From Gnetum montanum (taxonomy: Eukaryota > Streptophyta > Gnetopsida > Gnetales > Gnetaceae): a DNA stretch of 64,000 nucleotides. Each line of letters begins with the position of its first letter. Positions within the stretch are counted from its first letter, which is position 1. The stretch covers positions 6,330-70,329 of the forward strand of contig MNCI01015652.1 of the NCBI GenBank assembly GCA_015680685.1, written 5' to 3'. Under the pieces are notes generated by a model that made no database searches, had not been told where the DNA came from, and saw only the letters and a list, made by a program, of their open reading frames with translations. This document shows positions 23,039-33,439 of the stretch, in pieces. A program made the position numbers and the translations under genes.

Positions 23039-23880
23039 TGATGAGCAGTGAGGTACCCTACACTCAACCATACAAATACGAGCATTCATGCATGATCCAG
23101 TCGAACTCCATGGACAGGCTAGTTGTGGTATCTAGATAGTTACACGTTGGTCGCAGTTTGCTATCTTCCCACCTGGACTAGTATTTGCTTTGTCACGTAT
23201 GGTTTAGTCCAGAGTGAGGCGTATGATGTGATCCTAAATTAGTGCTACTCCTAGAGACAATGGAAAATAATCTTGATTAAACTAGTGAGTAATAGAAAAT
23301 GAGTCTAAGCTAACCTAAGTGCGATAAGCATCTGTTCCTTAATCATCCGTACATATCTTGGACCTCATGCATGACTACTACTGGGGTTACCAAGCGTAGA
23401 CCCTAAGTACGCTTTTGGGTTACCAAGTAGTCACACTTAAATGCTCGTGATTAAGTCGTACTCATTTCGCATTTAACAACAGGAATAGTAAATGATGATA
23501 AAGAAATATTAACTAAGAAAATAATAAATAACAATAACAATTAACAATAACAATTAAAAAATTAAATCTAAATGAATGCTATAATGATGAAGTAATCTCG
23601 ATCTTTATTTTCGGTCATGTGCACGTCCAAGTACATCACACTCGAATAAAGGTGTCGTACAATTACAAGCATCACACTACGGGCATGCACTGGGAAAATA
23701 TTATAACTCCTATGGAAACAAACTAAAAGAGTCTAGCTACTAATGACAAAATGATTCCTAAATGAGGTGGAGGATCCTCTTATTTATAGGCCGGGATAGG
23801 TGGCTATGTAAACGGGGCCACGTCGACATGGCTGCGTATACGTGGCCCCGTCGATGCATCAACTTAATGATACTTCATCA
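23039..23880 (-). repeat. Gypsy solo LTR (842 bp) with target duplication ATCAT
   Basis: Begins TGATGAGCAGTGAGG on the plus strand and ends TTCATCA; ATCAT occurs at 23034-23038 and 23881-23885. Family landmarks: TATA TTATTTATAG (23780-23789, minus promoter), TCTCGATCTTTATT, and CACGTATGGTTTAGTCCAGA. The palindrome module is of another sequence type (see 23812-23851). A solo LTR is the product of recombination between the two LTRs of a full element. Confidence 0.92.
23812..23851. promoter_or_regulatory. GGGGCCACGT-type inverted repeat in solo LTR U3
   Basis: Perfect 12-bp arms ACGGGGCCACGT (23812-23823) and ACGTGGCCCCGT (23840-23851) with a 16-bp spacer holding GTCGAC and GTATAC. It sits about 25 bases upstream of the minus-strand TATA box, the place occupied by GATATC-type palindromes in elements A, B, C and D. 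Confidence 0.8.
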
Positions 23881-24400
23881 ATCATCATCCATGAGAGCCA
23901 TGCATATGAGGTGTGAATATTTTGAAGTGTCATCCAAATCTTCGTCGTTTTTTTCTTCATTACCAATGCTAATGTCAATATTTTTTACCTCCTTATCTTC
24001 TTGAGATGTTTCCACTTCATCATCCCAACATGTTTAGATGTTACTTCTTCTTCTTTCTTCACTATACTCTTTCCCTTCTAACCTATAATCATTGGGGCAC
24101 TCAAAGGCCATATGGCCACTTCTACCACATATCTAGCATTCCATAGAAAAGGTATCAAAATTTGAAATTTTAAATTGCTTACCTCTACTCTTACCTTTGC
24201 TACCCAAAATATTGTTGATGAGTTGAGTACATTCATCCAAGATGATTACCCAAACTAATAATATCATGTATTTAAAGAACTCTTACATTTGAGTCTTCTA
24301 GCACATAAAGGTAACCCCATTGAACATTGGTAACTTCATGTATGAACCTTCTTCCATCATTCACTTCTGAGTTGCTACACTAAAATCCAGGAGTACTAGG

Positions 24401-24411
24401 CTTTGATACCA
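24401..24411 (-). promoter_or_regulatory. Copia primer-binding site (tRNA-Met type), element E
   Basis: Minus TGGTATCAAAG two bases from the LTR end; matches the common copia site TGGTATCAGAGC with one G-to-A change. Confidence 0.8.
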
Positions 24412-24413
24412 CT

Positions 24414-24978
24414 TGTCGATCAGGAACTTAGAATGGAGATTTAATAAGTTCCCCAGTTAATATTGCACCAGCCACATGAACACACCAAATTTTATGTGGT
24501 TCTTTAACTTGGGTACATCCACACTTAGAGGGTAGAATACATGCATACCTTTAGACTTTGTTTCTTTAAAAAATGTGGTTTGAAGGGAACACACCTTATA
24601 TAAGCTCTGAGCTCCACATTGGAGTGTTTTATCACTATGAAACCACTCAACCTCGCAAGGTCCTAATAAGCTCATAATGTGGTTTCAAGGATATCACAAA
24701 CTTTACAAAATTAAGATATGCCCTAGAGTGTTTTGATGTTGCAAAATCACTCAACCCCACAAGGTCTGAACAAGCTCAATGTGGATGCCTTCTCCCAAGA
24801 AGCACATCAACCATGTAGGGCTACAAGAAAAAGAGAAAGACACAAGAAAAAATGTAACTAAATTTACAAGTTCTTGTAGTTGAAGCTCAATAAAACATAC
24901 AACCAAGCAAATGATGTTACAATGAATAGCAAGAACATAATTACATAGGATAGATAATTTGGAGCTTGAATGTGAACA
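24414..24978 (-). repeat. Element E 5' LTR, partial (runs into gap)
   Basis: Starts TGTCGATCAGGAACTTAG on the plus strand and is similar to 18639-19210 of the 3' LTR. The rest, including the promoter end, is hidden in the N run. Confidence 0.8.
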
Positions 24979-25651
24979 NNNNNNNNNNNNNNNNNNNNNN
25001 NNNNNNNNNNNNNNNNNNNNNNNNNNNNNNNNNNNNNNNNNNNNNNNNNNNNNNNNNNNNNNNNNNNNNNNNNNNNNNNNNNNNNNNNNNNNNNNNNNNN
25101 NNNNNNNNNNNNNNNNNNNNNNNNNNNNNNNNNNNNNNNNNNNNNNNNNNNNNNNNNNNNNNNNNNNNNNNNNNNNNNNNNNNNNNNNNNNNNNNNNNNN
25201 NNNNNNNNNNNNNNNNNNNNNNNNNNNNNNNNNNNNNNNNNNNNNNNNNNNNNNNNNNNNNNNNNNNNNNNNNNNNNNNNNNNNNNNNNNNNNNNNNNNN
25301 NNNNNNNNNNNNNNNNNNNNNNNNNNNNNNNNNNNNNNNNNNNNNNNNNNNNNNNNNNNNNNNNNNNNNNNNNNNNNNNNNNNNNNNNNNNNNNNNNNNN
25401 NNNNNNNNNNNNNNNNNNNNNNNNNNNNNNNNNNNNNNNNNNNNNNNNNNNNNNNNNNNNNNNNNNNNNNNNNNNNNNNNNNNNNNNNNNNNNNNNNNNN
25501 NNNNNNNNNNNNNNNNNNNNNNNNNNNNNNNNNNNNNNNNNNNNNNNNNNNNNNNNNNNNNNNNNNNNNNNNNNNNNNNNNNNNNNNNNNNNNNNNNNNN
25601 NNNNNNNNNNNNNNNNNNNNNNNNNNNNNNNNNNNNNNNNNNNNNNNNNNN
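24979..25651. other. Assembly gap (673 N)
   Basis: Unknown bases; open frames through it are artefacts. Confidence 1.
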
Positions 25652-26389
25652 CTTGTTAGTGATACTTGGATTTCGTTAACTTAGGAAGACTGGTTTTACA
25701 TTTCCAAGTACTATAGCTAAGCATGGAATTTAAGTCTTCTTTATTTCTTTTCTTTTTTTTTCTCTTCTTCTTCCTTAGAGAATCACTCAATTCGTTTTGA
25801 CTATTGCATTTTAAACCTATGTCTTCAAGGACACAAGTTATATAAGCTAGAAAAGTAGGTAAGAGCCGATGCTCTAGACTTTAGTAGATGTACCATTGAA
25901 GCCTCTCTTCTCTACATTATTATTTTTGGTTTTGTTGGTTTTTAAAATTTGCATATTTTTTAATGCTACAGTAGTCATGTCAAGAGTAGGATATAAATAC
26001 AAATAAATACAAAGGATTTAGATGATTTAAAATAAGCATAAGGAAAAAACCTAAAGGACCTTGGATCTATGATCTAAGCTTAAGAAGTAATGAGGAACTA
26101 AGTTAGAACAAACACATACTTTTCTCAATTCTATTACAAATGAACATATGCTACTACAACTATATAGACTTTGATATCCCAAAAATAGATTTATAAAGAT
26201 AAGCATTAATCTAGGAAATCATGGAAATGATTCTTATCATCTTATTTAAGGATCTTCTTAATATAAAATGAACCAATCATGGGATTAGATAGGAATTACA
26301 TGAATAGGATCTCATCTTATCTAATATAGATATATAATGAGATCTATCTAATTTTTTTATGAAACATATAATCATCATATTCTATAAAC
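25652..26389. other. Probable 3' flank or LTR region of copia F
   Basis: Lies directly downstream (minus strand) of the copia RNase H end. GGGGGTTTATAG just after the stop (about 26380-26392) could be part of a polypurine tract. No LTR pair could be established, so the boundary of a 3' LTR is not proven. Confidence 0.35.
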
Positions 26390-27458
26390 CCCCTCATGAT
26401 GGTAGAGGTTTCACTCCAAGAAAGTCTCTAAAAGATTCAAACTTCTCATGGCTCAGAAGCTTGGTAACAATATTTACAATTTGTGCTTTAATTCCATAAT
26501 GCTCCATGTTGAGTGTGTTGTCTTAGATTATGTTTCTAAGATGATGATGCTTAATATCTATGTGTTTGGAATGTCCATGATGGATAGGATTATGAGCCAT
26601 CACAATAACCTTTGTGCAATCATAGTATAAACAAATGAAAGCTTCAAGTGTATATACCATATAAGTGAAAATGGAGGGGATCCAAATGCCCTAAGTAGCA
26701 GTGTTTAAGCAGCTATGTATTCTGCTTCTACTATTAAGAGGATGACTGTAGTTTATCTCTTTGATTCCCAAGAGATAAGTGATGGACCAAAGAAAAAATA
26801 AAAACTAGAAGTTAATTTACAATCATTAAGTTCACCTCCCCAATCTGTATCAGTGTATCACCAGATCTTGAAATTTTCATGTTAATGAAATATGATCTCA
26901 TAATTTGTTGTAGTTTTTAGATATCATAGAACCCACTTTGTAACTTTCCAATGTGATTCATGTGGATCTTGCATGAACTAGAAAAGATAATTCACAACAA
27001 ATTGAATGTTTGGATGATTATTAGAAAGATACATGAGACTACCAACAAGGAAATGGTACAATGAAGGATTGAAGGATAGGAATGTATCTTCCTTGGTAAG
27101 TTTTGTTCCAAGGGAGAGTGATGTATCTAACAAATTATAATTACTCATGCTAAATTTCTCAATTAATGATTAGGCAAATTTCTTTTGGCATATGAAAATT
27201 GATTTTGACCTTTGAATAACTTGAAAACCCAAAAAAAAATATAACATCTTCCCATGATCAAACATTTCAAATTCATTTTTCATGACATTAAAAAAGTTAT
27301 TTTCTAATGCAATTGTAGATGAAAAATAGATTAAATCATATCCATATAAACAAACAAAAATAAAATCATCATTGAATACCTTTTTATAAATGGTTATTTA
27401 TGATTGAATATTGGCGAACTCTACTTGCATAAAAAATTTATGAATCAAGGATACCAAG
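26390..27458 (-). pseudogene. pol: Copia F pol, C-terminal RT and RNase H, decayed
   Basis: Minus-strand motifs in order: FVCLYGYDLIY where copia RT has the YVDD box (aspartates damaged), NVMKNEFEMFDHGKMLYFFL, FQVIQRSKSIFICQKKFA; then RNase H motifs YTDTDWGGELND, EAEYIAA, HIDIKHHHLRN, QIVNIVTKLLSHEKFESF, ending FLGVKPLPS-stop near 26395. These match the C-terminal half of Ty1/copia pol. The RT is cut at 27458 by gypsy element C and resumes at 40595. Confidence 0.85.
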
Positions 27459-28326
27459 TGATAAATCATGGTTTTTTAGGCTACTATATCGAGCATCCAA
27501 TATAGAAGCTATGATATCAGAGCCCATGATACAATATTGGATATTTGATATTGCTGATGTGTGCAAGGCCTATAAATACAACACTTAGGTGCACCGTTTG
27601 AAGAAGGTATTCATCCCATAGTAGCTAAACTCTGTTAGTTTGTTTACTTGATTTTAGTAATTAGCACTTAGCAATGTATGCCTATAGTGTGATGTCTTGT
27701 AATTAAATTGAGTCTTTATTCGAGTGTGATGTACTTAGACACATTGCATGCCCAAAAATAAAGATCAAGATTACTCTACATGACTGCAGCATCACTTAGT
27801 CTTTATTATTTTCAATAGCTTAATGTTTTCTATTTTTATTAGTTCATGATTTACTTTTAATGCCATTTATAATTACTATTTTTAAGTAGAATGACTATGA
27901 TTGATCTTGAGCACTTAAGTATGGTTACTTGCTAACCTAGTTGTACTATCACTTGGTACACATAGTAGTGTGGTACTTGGTAATCCCAATAGTAGTAACA
28001 TGAAGTCCAAGGTGTGAATGGAAGGTCAGGACTGCATGCTCATCACATAGGCTAGACTATATTTATTTACTAGCACTTAGGTTTAGAAACTACTACATTT
28101 ACTTCATGTTAGCTAGGAGCACTATGGCTAATACAAATCATCTATCATATACCTCATCATGAGTTAAACCATACACATCATCTTTACTAACTGACGTGGG
28201 AAGACAATGATCACAAACTCTAACCAATTACTCACATAATCACATTGCCTTACAGAGTTTGATCAAGATCATGCATGAACACTCATATCTCATATGGTTT
28301 GATGTCGGATACTCCACCACTCATCA
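27459..28326 (+). repeat. Element C 5' LTR (868 bp)
   Basis: Palindrome-derived GATATC/AATATTGGATAT units (27482-27556), TATAAATA (27571-27578), AATAAAGATCAAGATTACT (about 27757-27775), GTAATCCCAATAGTAG (about 27981-27996), terminal CTCATATGGTTTGATG and CCACTCATCA. Confidence 0.93.
27482..27578 (+). promoter_or_regulatory. U3 palindrome array and TATA box, element C 5' LTR
   Basis: Decayed palindromes (ATATCGAGCATCCAATAT, ATGATATCAGAGCCCATGATA, CAATATTGGATATTTGATATTG) end about 15 bases before TATAAATA. Most CpG has been lost compared with the solo LTR at 53793-53884. Confidence 0.65.
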
Positions 28327-28345
28327 TTAGCACCATTGTTGAGGA
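28327..28345 (+). promoter_or_regulatory. Degenerate tRNA-Asp primer site, element C
   Basis: TTAGCACCATTGTTGAGGA. Compared with the tRNA-Asp complement there are six differences, all C-to-T or G-to-A transitions. Confidence 0.75.
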
Positions 28346-28465
28346 AAAGTTAATGTTATGCTAAGTAATTTATTTTTCAAAGTTCGTTGTATCTGAAACT
28401 TAAAGTCAAATTCAACAAACATAAGTAAAGCACACTTTTAACTCAAACCATCTAAAAATTATAAT

Positions 28466-30880
28466 ATGGCTTCACATAATGATCAACCATCACCTACCAA
28501 GGAGACAAGCTAATGCAATGATAGAATTATTGATGAATAATAATGGGGAATACCAATGCAAACACGAATCACTTATGCTCATATTGATCCATACCATCCA
28601 AAATTTACTTTCATCTTCCATCAGGACAAGCAAATGACATGGAGAGACATACAAGGAAGCATAGTCCTACCTCCAGAATGTGCAGCACTGACCATGTTAC
28701 AAATTTCTTCAAGGGGAATGCATTTGGACCAGATCTAGGAAGGGTATCATGTGACTCAACACATGAATAGACCCTATGAACCAACTAAGGAGTAGAGAGG
28801 AAGAGATGCTACCATGGACATCAACATATACACAACAAAGGGAAGCAAACTAGCATTTTTGTTGTCATAGAGGAACTTAATGCTAATCAATTCATTTTAG
28901 AGCAACTCCACCAAAATGATGAGGAAACTTCAAAGACAACTATCATAAAATTAGAGGAATCTATCAAAGCCCAATTTCATTCTACTCTGGTAGGGACACA
29001 CAACAAAGATGCTACTGACTTAAGATACAAGCAAGACTCTAGGCCAAGGGATCCTACTAAACCTTACAAAGAGACATACAAGAGCCACAAAAGGAGAACC
29101 AGCTAACATTGTTCTCCTACCATCTCATCTACCTAATCACGATTGTTAGAGGACTCTAACAGAAGAAGGCACAAGTACTGAGACTCTGATAGAAATGAAA
29201 GGTGAACTCATGGTCAACATGATAGGCATTCAAGGTACTTTGATTTAGAAGATAAAAATCATGAAAGAAGGAGAAGAAGAGATAAAAGAAAAGATCAAGA
29301 GAGGCATGAGCATAGAAAGAGTCACCACTACAATAGAGCATATGAACCCAACCACAATGATGAACTCCTTATGGTAATCTGAAGTATGATAAATATTCAA
29401 GAAGTTATATACATACCAACTAGGCACATGAGAGATAGTTGAATCAAATGACTAAACATGAACAATATGCGACTATTTAAAGGTGATAACGATGTTGATC
29501 CCTAGCATAACTTTCAAGCATTCCACAATGTCTGTGCCCTTCAAAACATAGGGAGTGATTGGAAAAAATTGAAACTATTTCCTACAACACTTGTGAAGGT
29601 ATCAAAAAGCTAGTACAAGTCACTAGAACCTGAATCCATCAAATGTTGGAGTACCATGCTTGAAATCCTTAATGAAAAATGTTAGACCTATTCACAAGTA
29701 TAAAATCCAAGAAAAAAAATACAGAATTGGAAACAAGGGACTCTCAAGAACCTTGATGCAATAATGGATAGATACTATTCATTATTACATAGATTCCCAA
29801 GCCACAAATTTTCATCAAATGAATATCTTAGACACATCATAGATGGGCTAAGAAGCAAAACAAGAGAGACCCTTAGGGTTTATGCCTACGAAAGATTATC
29901 AAAACTAACCATCCATCGAATTCAAAGATTCATCAACTAAGTGATCAAAGAAGAAGGAGAACTCAAAAAAAGGGAATCAGCTAAAGAATACAATAGAGAT
30001 CCATCAATTCAGAAGAGAGATTCATAAGTTTGTGATACCTAAAAGGAAGAAACCTTGGACAAAGTCATTTGAACAGAGACACTACCAATCCAAAAATCTA
30101 TTACCAATGTAATCACATAGATAGCAGAAATGTGAGATTCAATTGATGAAAGGTGTACAACAACATTAAATATTATGGAGGAAAGAGAAGAGTAATTATT
30201 TGTAAGAAGCCAAGATAAAATAAAGAATAGAGAACTTGGATGCAAAGGCAATTTTTCTTCACTAGCTGAGGCCTTAGATACCAACTCTATAGATGATGAA
30301 GGTTGTATTGTGTGTCAATATAAACATCCTAAAGGATGTTATCTAGTTGTGACACATCTACAAGAAATAGGGGCATACACACCCCCAAACTTGTTTAGAA
30401 ATAGATGCCCAAATGGTTACCTTATCATTAAGGTAACTACATATAACAACCTCAACTAATGTACTATCCTAGTGAAGCCTTGCCATAGCTGCAGGAGTAA
30501 TACCATTACCAATAGCAATAGCATCAATCATGGGCTATGCCACCACTACACAAATAATATCCATACCGATAGCCAAACCCATATGGATATTTTCTCCAAC
30601 ATCCAATATCACTTGATTGTGCCACTGCTCAGGCTCTATAGAACTAGTCAATAGAATATCATAGATCAATTCTGCCAAGGATTGATCTCGACTCATATGT
30701 GCATATACCAACAGTTGGACCTTCTACTCAACACTCAAATCCTATCCCACTAATGCCACCTCGTATCATGTAGGGGGACTTTCTATCACAACCCCAACTA
30801 AAGAATTCTACAAGGGTAGTCAATATGCATGAGCGAAAGGTTACTTATGAGTCTCAACCTAGGAAGCAACTATTTTTTAG
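28466..30880 (+). pseudogene. gag: Gag of element C, decayed
   Basis: Start at ATG 28466. N-terminal domain (28560-28790; YAHIDPYHPKFTFIFHQDKQ, QEGYHVTQHMNRPYEP with Q as stop) is shared with element B. An Arg/Lys/Glu/His-rich segment (29150-29340) precedes the gag core (29465-30020: NFQAFHNVCALQNIGSDW, CWSTMLEILNEKC, WKQGTLKNLDAIMDRYYSLL, HIIDGLRSKTRETLRVYA), then the knuckle GCIVCQYKHPKGCYLVVTHL (30302-30360) and a Pro/Asn/Gln/Tyr-rich tail (30460-30800). Gag builds the particle and binds RNA. In-frame stops largely sit where element A has Trp, Gln or Arg. Confidence 0.8.
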
Positions 30881-30899
30881 AACAAGTCTAGGAAAGACT

Positions 30900-31560
30900 T
30901 AGTAGATGGGGAATAGGTCTAATTCCACTCCATCCACATCAAGTCCTTCTCAATGTATTAAGCTTCCAACTTCATCAAGTTCAAATGTCATAATTTTCAT
31001 ACTTACACAAATAGTAACCCATTGGATCAAGGTAGGAACTATCTCACAAAAAATAATTGATTCAAGAAGTCCCTTGATTTATCTCCAAATAAAAGGATAA
31101 AAGCCATGTAAAGCTCTATTAGATTTTAGGTCTTGAGTAGATTTGATATCTCAAGACATGTACCAGGCTTGGAACCTCCCACCACTAAAGAAAAGTAACA
31201 TCCATTTAGAGCTTGCAAACTAGTCAATCATAGTTTCACTTGGATAAGTGGATGATGTGATTATCACTATCAATGGCTAGTCCTATCCTATTGATTTTCT
31301 ACTTATTTATGTGGGGAAAAAAAGGGAGAATTCCCAATTATCATGGGAAGAACTTGGCTTAGCACCGTGGATGCTAAGCTTGAAATTCGTGATTTTTCCT
31401 TGGAAATTTCCAAGGAAGATGAAGCTACAATCATATACAAATAAAGGGTTCCATGTATCACATAGAGCTATCAAGGGTGTAATTGCATGCAAGGAATTTG
31501 GGCTATTAAATAAAAAGAGACTAATACATGCAATCAATGTTTAGAAACAAGATGTGTGCA
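30900..31560 (+). pseudogene. Protease region of element C
   Basis: HWIKVGTISQKIID and CKALLDF (31019-31127) mark the aspartic-protease N-terminal part (active-site LLDSGA-type segment damaged). WLSTVDAKLEIRDFSLEISK (about 31353-31412, another frame) is the conserved C-terminal strand region and aligns with D WLSIVDAYLGIHDLSLQISK. This enzyme normally cleaves the Gag-Pol precursor. Stops and at least one frameshift. Confidence 0.65.
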
Positions 31561-31943
31561 AAATTGCTTGTATGTAGCAACCAGCCAACAAGAGGACACC
31601 TAGTGGCTGACTACTAATGAAGAAAACCAATATGATAAGTACATGGAACCAAAACAATAGATCATCAGTACCTAAGTTGCAAACATAGATAAGTTGGAAT
31701 AGCTAAGGAAAAAACACTCTTACCCTCAAAATAATCAATATGAAGAAATAGACTGGGGACACTTGGAAATCCCAGACATAATGGAATGTGAACCATTGAA
31801 TTTGAAAGCCCTACTGGCAACATTATAATATGCATTTTTGAACAACAAGAGGCTAGAAATTATCGATGCTAACCTAGAAAAAGACAAAAAGGGGAAACTA
31901 CTAGAAGTACTTAATTGATTCTCTACAGAGTTCACATGGTCTT

Positions 31944-32800
31944 ATGATGAGATCACAGGAATTGATTCACAAATTGTTTAATACTGAATCTATACTAATC
32001 CTACAATCAAACCAAAATACTCAACAAAGGCTTAATCCTAAACTCAATAAGGTAGTCAAGCAAGAGTTGGAAACGTTGCTAAAGGCAGAATTCATTTATC
32101 TAATTGTGGATAGTAAGTGGGTAAGTCCTTTGGTGATAGTTCCAAAGAAGGAAGGAAAATGGCACATCTACATTGACTTTTGGCTATTGCATTCAACCAC
32201 ATTTAAGGATCATTTCCCACTACCATTTGTTGATCATGTCTTGGATATAATTTCAGGACATGAATATTACAATTTTTTGGATGGGTACAGTGGACATAAT
32301 CAAATCTACATTGCACTTGAAGACCAAGAGAAGACCATGTTCACTAGCCCATGGGGAACATTTGCTTATAGACTAATGCATTTTGGTCTTTTCAATGCAC
32401 CAATAACCTTCTAGAGACTAGTCTTATGTATCTTCCAAAATCAAATGGGCAATGGTGTTGAAGTTTTTATGGATGATTTCTTAACATACAAGCTATATTT
32501 CAAACAAGCATTAGACTGACTAAAGTAGGTACTTAAACAATGTGTTGAAACCAATTTAAAGCTTAACTAGCAAAATAGTCATCTTATGGTCTAGGAAGGA
32601 TACAAAATCTCCTAGAGGAATATAGAGGTAGATCTTGTTATATCAAAGTCATCCAAAACATCACTCAACAACCATAGATAGTAAAATATGTAAGATCCTT
32701 TTTGAAAACCATATGAGATAATATAGAAGAATTATTGAAAACTTTTTGAAAATAGGAAAACCATTGGTAGAAATCACAAAGAAGGATGCACCCTTTGAGT
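31944..32800 (+). pseudogene. pol: Reverse transcriptase of element C
   Basis: The longest open part is 31944-32414 (156 codons). Motifs: LLKAEFIYLIVDSKWVSPLV, IVPKKEGKWHIYIDF, KDHFPLPFVDHVLD, FLDGYSGHNQIYIALEDQEK (first catalytic Asp in LDGYSG), FTSPWGTFAYRLMHFGLFNA, then TF-stop-RLV (Gln to TAG), VFMDDF at about 32464 (FMDD box, both aspartates present), EGYKIS-stop-R. The active-site core is recognisable but the frame is broken repeatedly. Confidence 0.92.
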
Positions 32801-32869
32801 GGACTAAGTAATGTGAAAAGGTATTTGAATCCTTGAAGCAAAAGTTAGTTGAGACACCAATCCTCTAAG

Positions 32870-33270
32870 CTCCAGATTGGTTAAGGTCTTTTCATATCAT
32901 GATTGATGCTTCTAATTATGCACTTGGCACAATACTAACATAACTTAATGATCAAAAGAGACCATATTACATACATTGTGCTAGTAGGAGCATCACTAGA
33001 GCACAACAAAGTTACACCACCAACAAAAAGGAGCTAATGGCCATGGTGTATGTGCTTGAAAAATTTAGACATTATGTGCTTGGTTATCGTATATATGTCC
33101 ACACTGATCATAGTGCCATCTAATTTTTAATGAACAAGCCAACTATTAGTCCTAAAGTGATAAGATAGCTTGTGATTATCCAAGAGTTTTTCATAACAAT
33201 GATTGATAAAAAAGAAAAAGAAAATGTTGTAGCTAATCATTTATCAAGGTTGAAATGGGATGTATATAAC
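32870..33270 (+). pseudogene. pol: RNase H of element C
   Basis: HIMIDASNYALGTIL (catalytic Asp), RPYYIHCASRSITRAQQSYT, TNKKELMAMVYVLEKFRHYV (catalytic Glu), YVHTDHSAI (catalytic Asp), KENVVANHLSRL. This is the standard Ty3/gypsy RT-linked RNase H. Stops after TIL-T and TDHSAI. Confidence 0.9.
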
Positions 33271-33439
33271 TAAGTAGAACTTTTGTCGAATCAATTTCCC
33301 AATGAGGACCTATTTACTATGACAGTACAGGCTATAGACTTACTAGGAAAGCCATGGATCATAGAATACCTAACTTATCTCATAACACAAAAGCTTCCTC
33401 TTGAATGGACTAGAAAATAATGAGAAGAATTCCTTCATG

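Larger units (their letters stand above)
22390..24359 (-). pseudogene. gag: Copia gag of element E, interrupted by a solo LTR
   Basis: The N-terminal part lies at 23886-24359. A CCHC zinc knuckle (C-stop-I-CGRSGHMAFEC, about 24105-24145 minus) has Trp changed to a TAG stop. Left of the solo LTR, the frame resumes at 23034 with a coiled-coil stretch (23030-22800) and a second zinc-binding-like segment RCSYCNRFRHKQEDF (about 22500-22560) within an open frame at 22390-22629. Nucleic-acid binding and particle assembly are the known gag roles. Several stops; nonfunctional. Confidence 0.65.
18639..25651 (-). mobile_element. Element E: Sirevirus-like Ty1/copia element, gag-only, right end in assembly gap
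   Basis: Minus-strand element: 5' LTR from 24414 into the gap, tRNA-Met-type primer site (24401-24411), long gag region (22390-24359), about 2.6 kb without recognisable pol, polypurine tract AAAAAGGGGGAGAT (19730-19743) and 3' LTR (18639-19729). LTR length (about 1.1 kb), primer type, GGGGGAGA tract and a long gag with two zinc-binding segments fit the Sirevirus lineage of copia. No integrase, RT or RNase H motifs were found. A gypsy solo LTR (23039-23880) lies inside gag. Judged by 3' LTR length, the right end should fall near 25504, within the N run. Confidence 0.72.

Noticed and set aside
24959-25684. Long open frames through the N run
   Set aside because: Composed of unknown bases.
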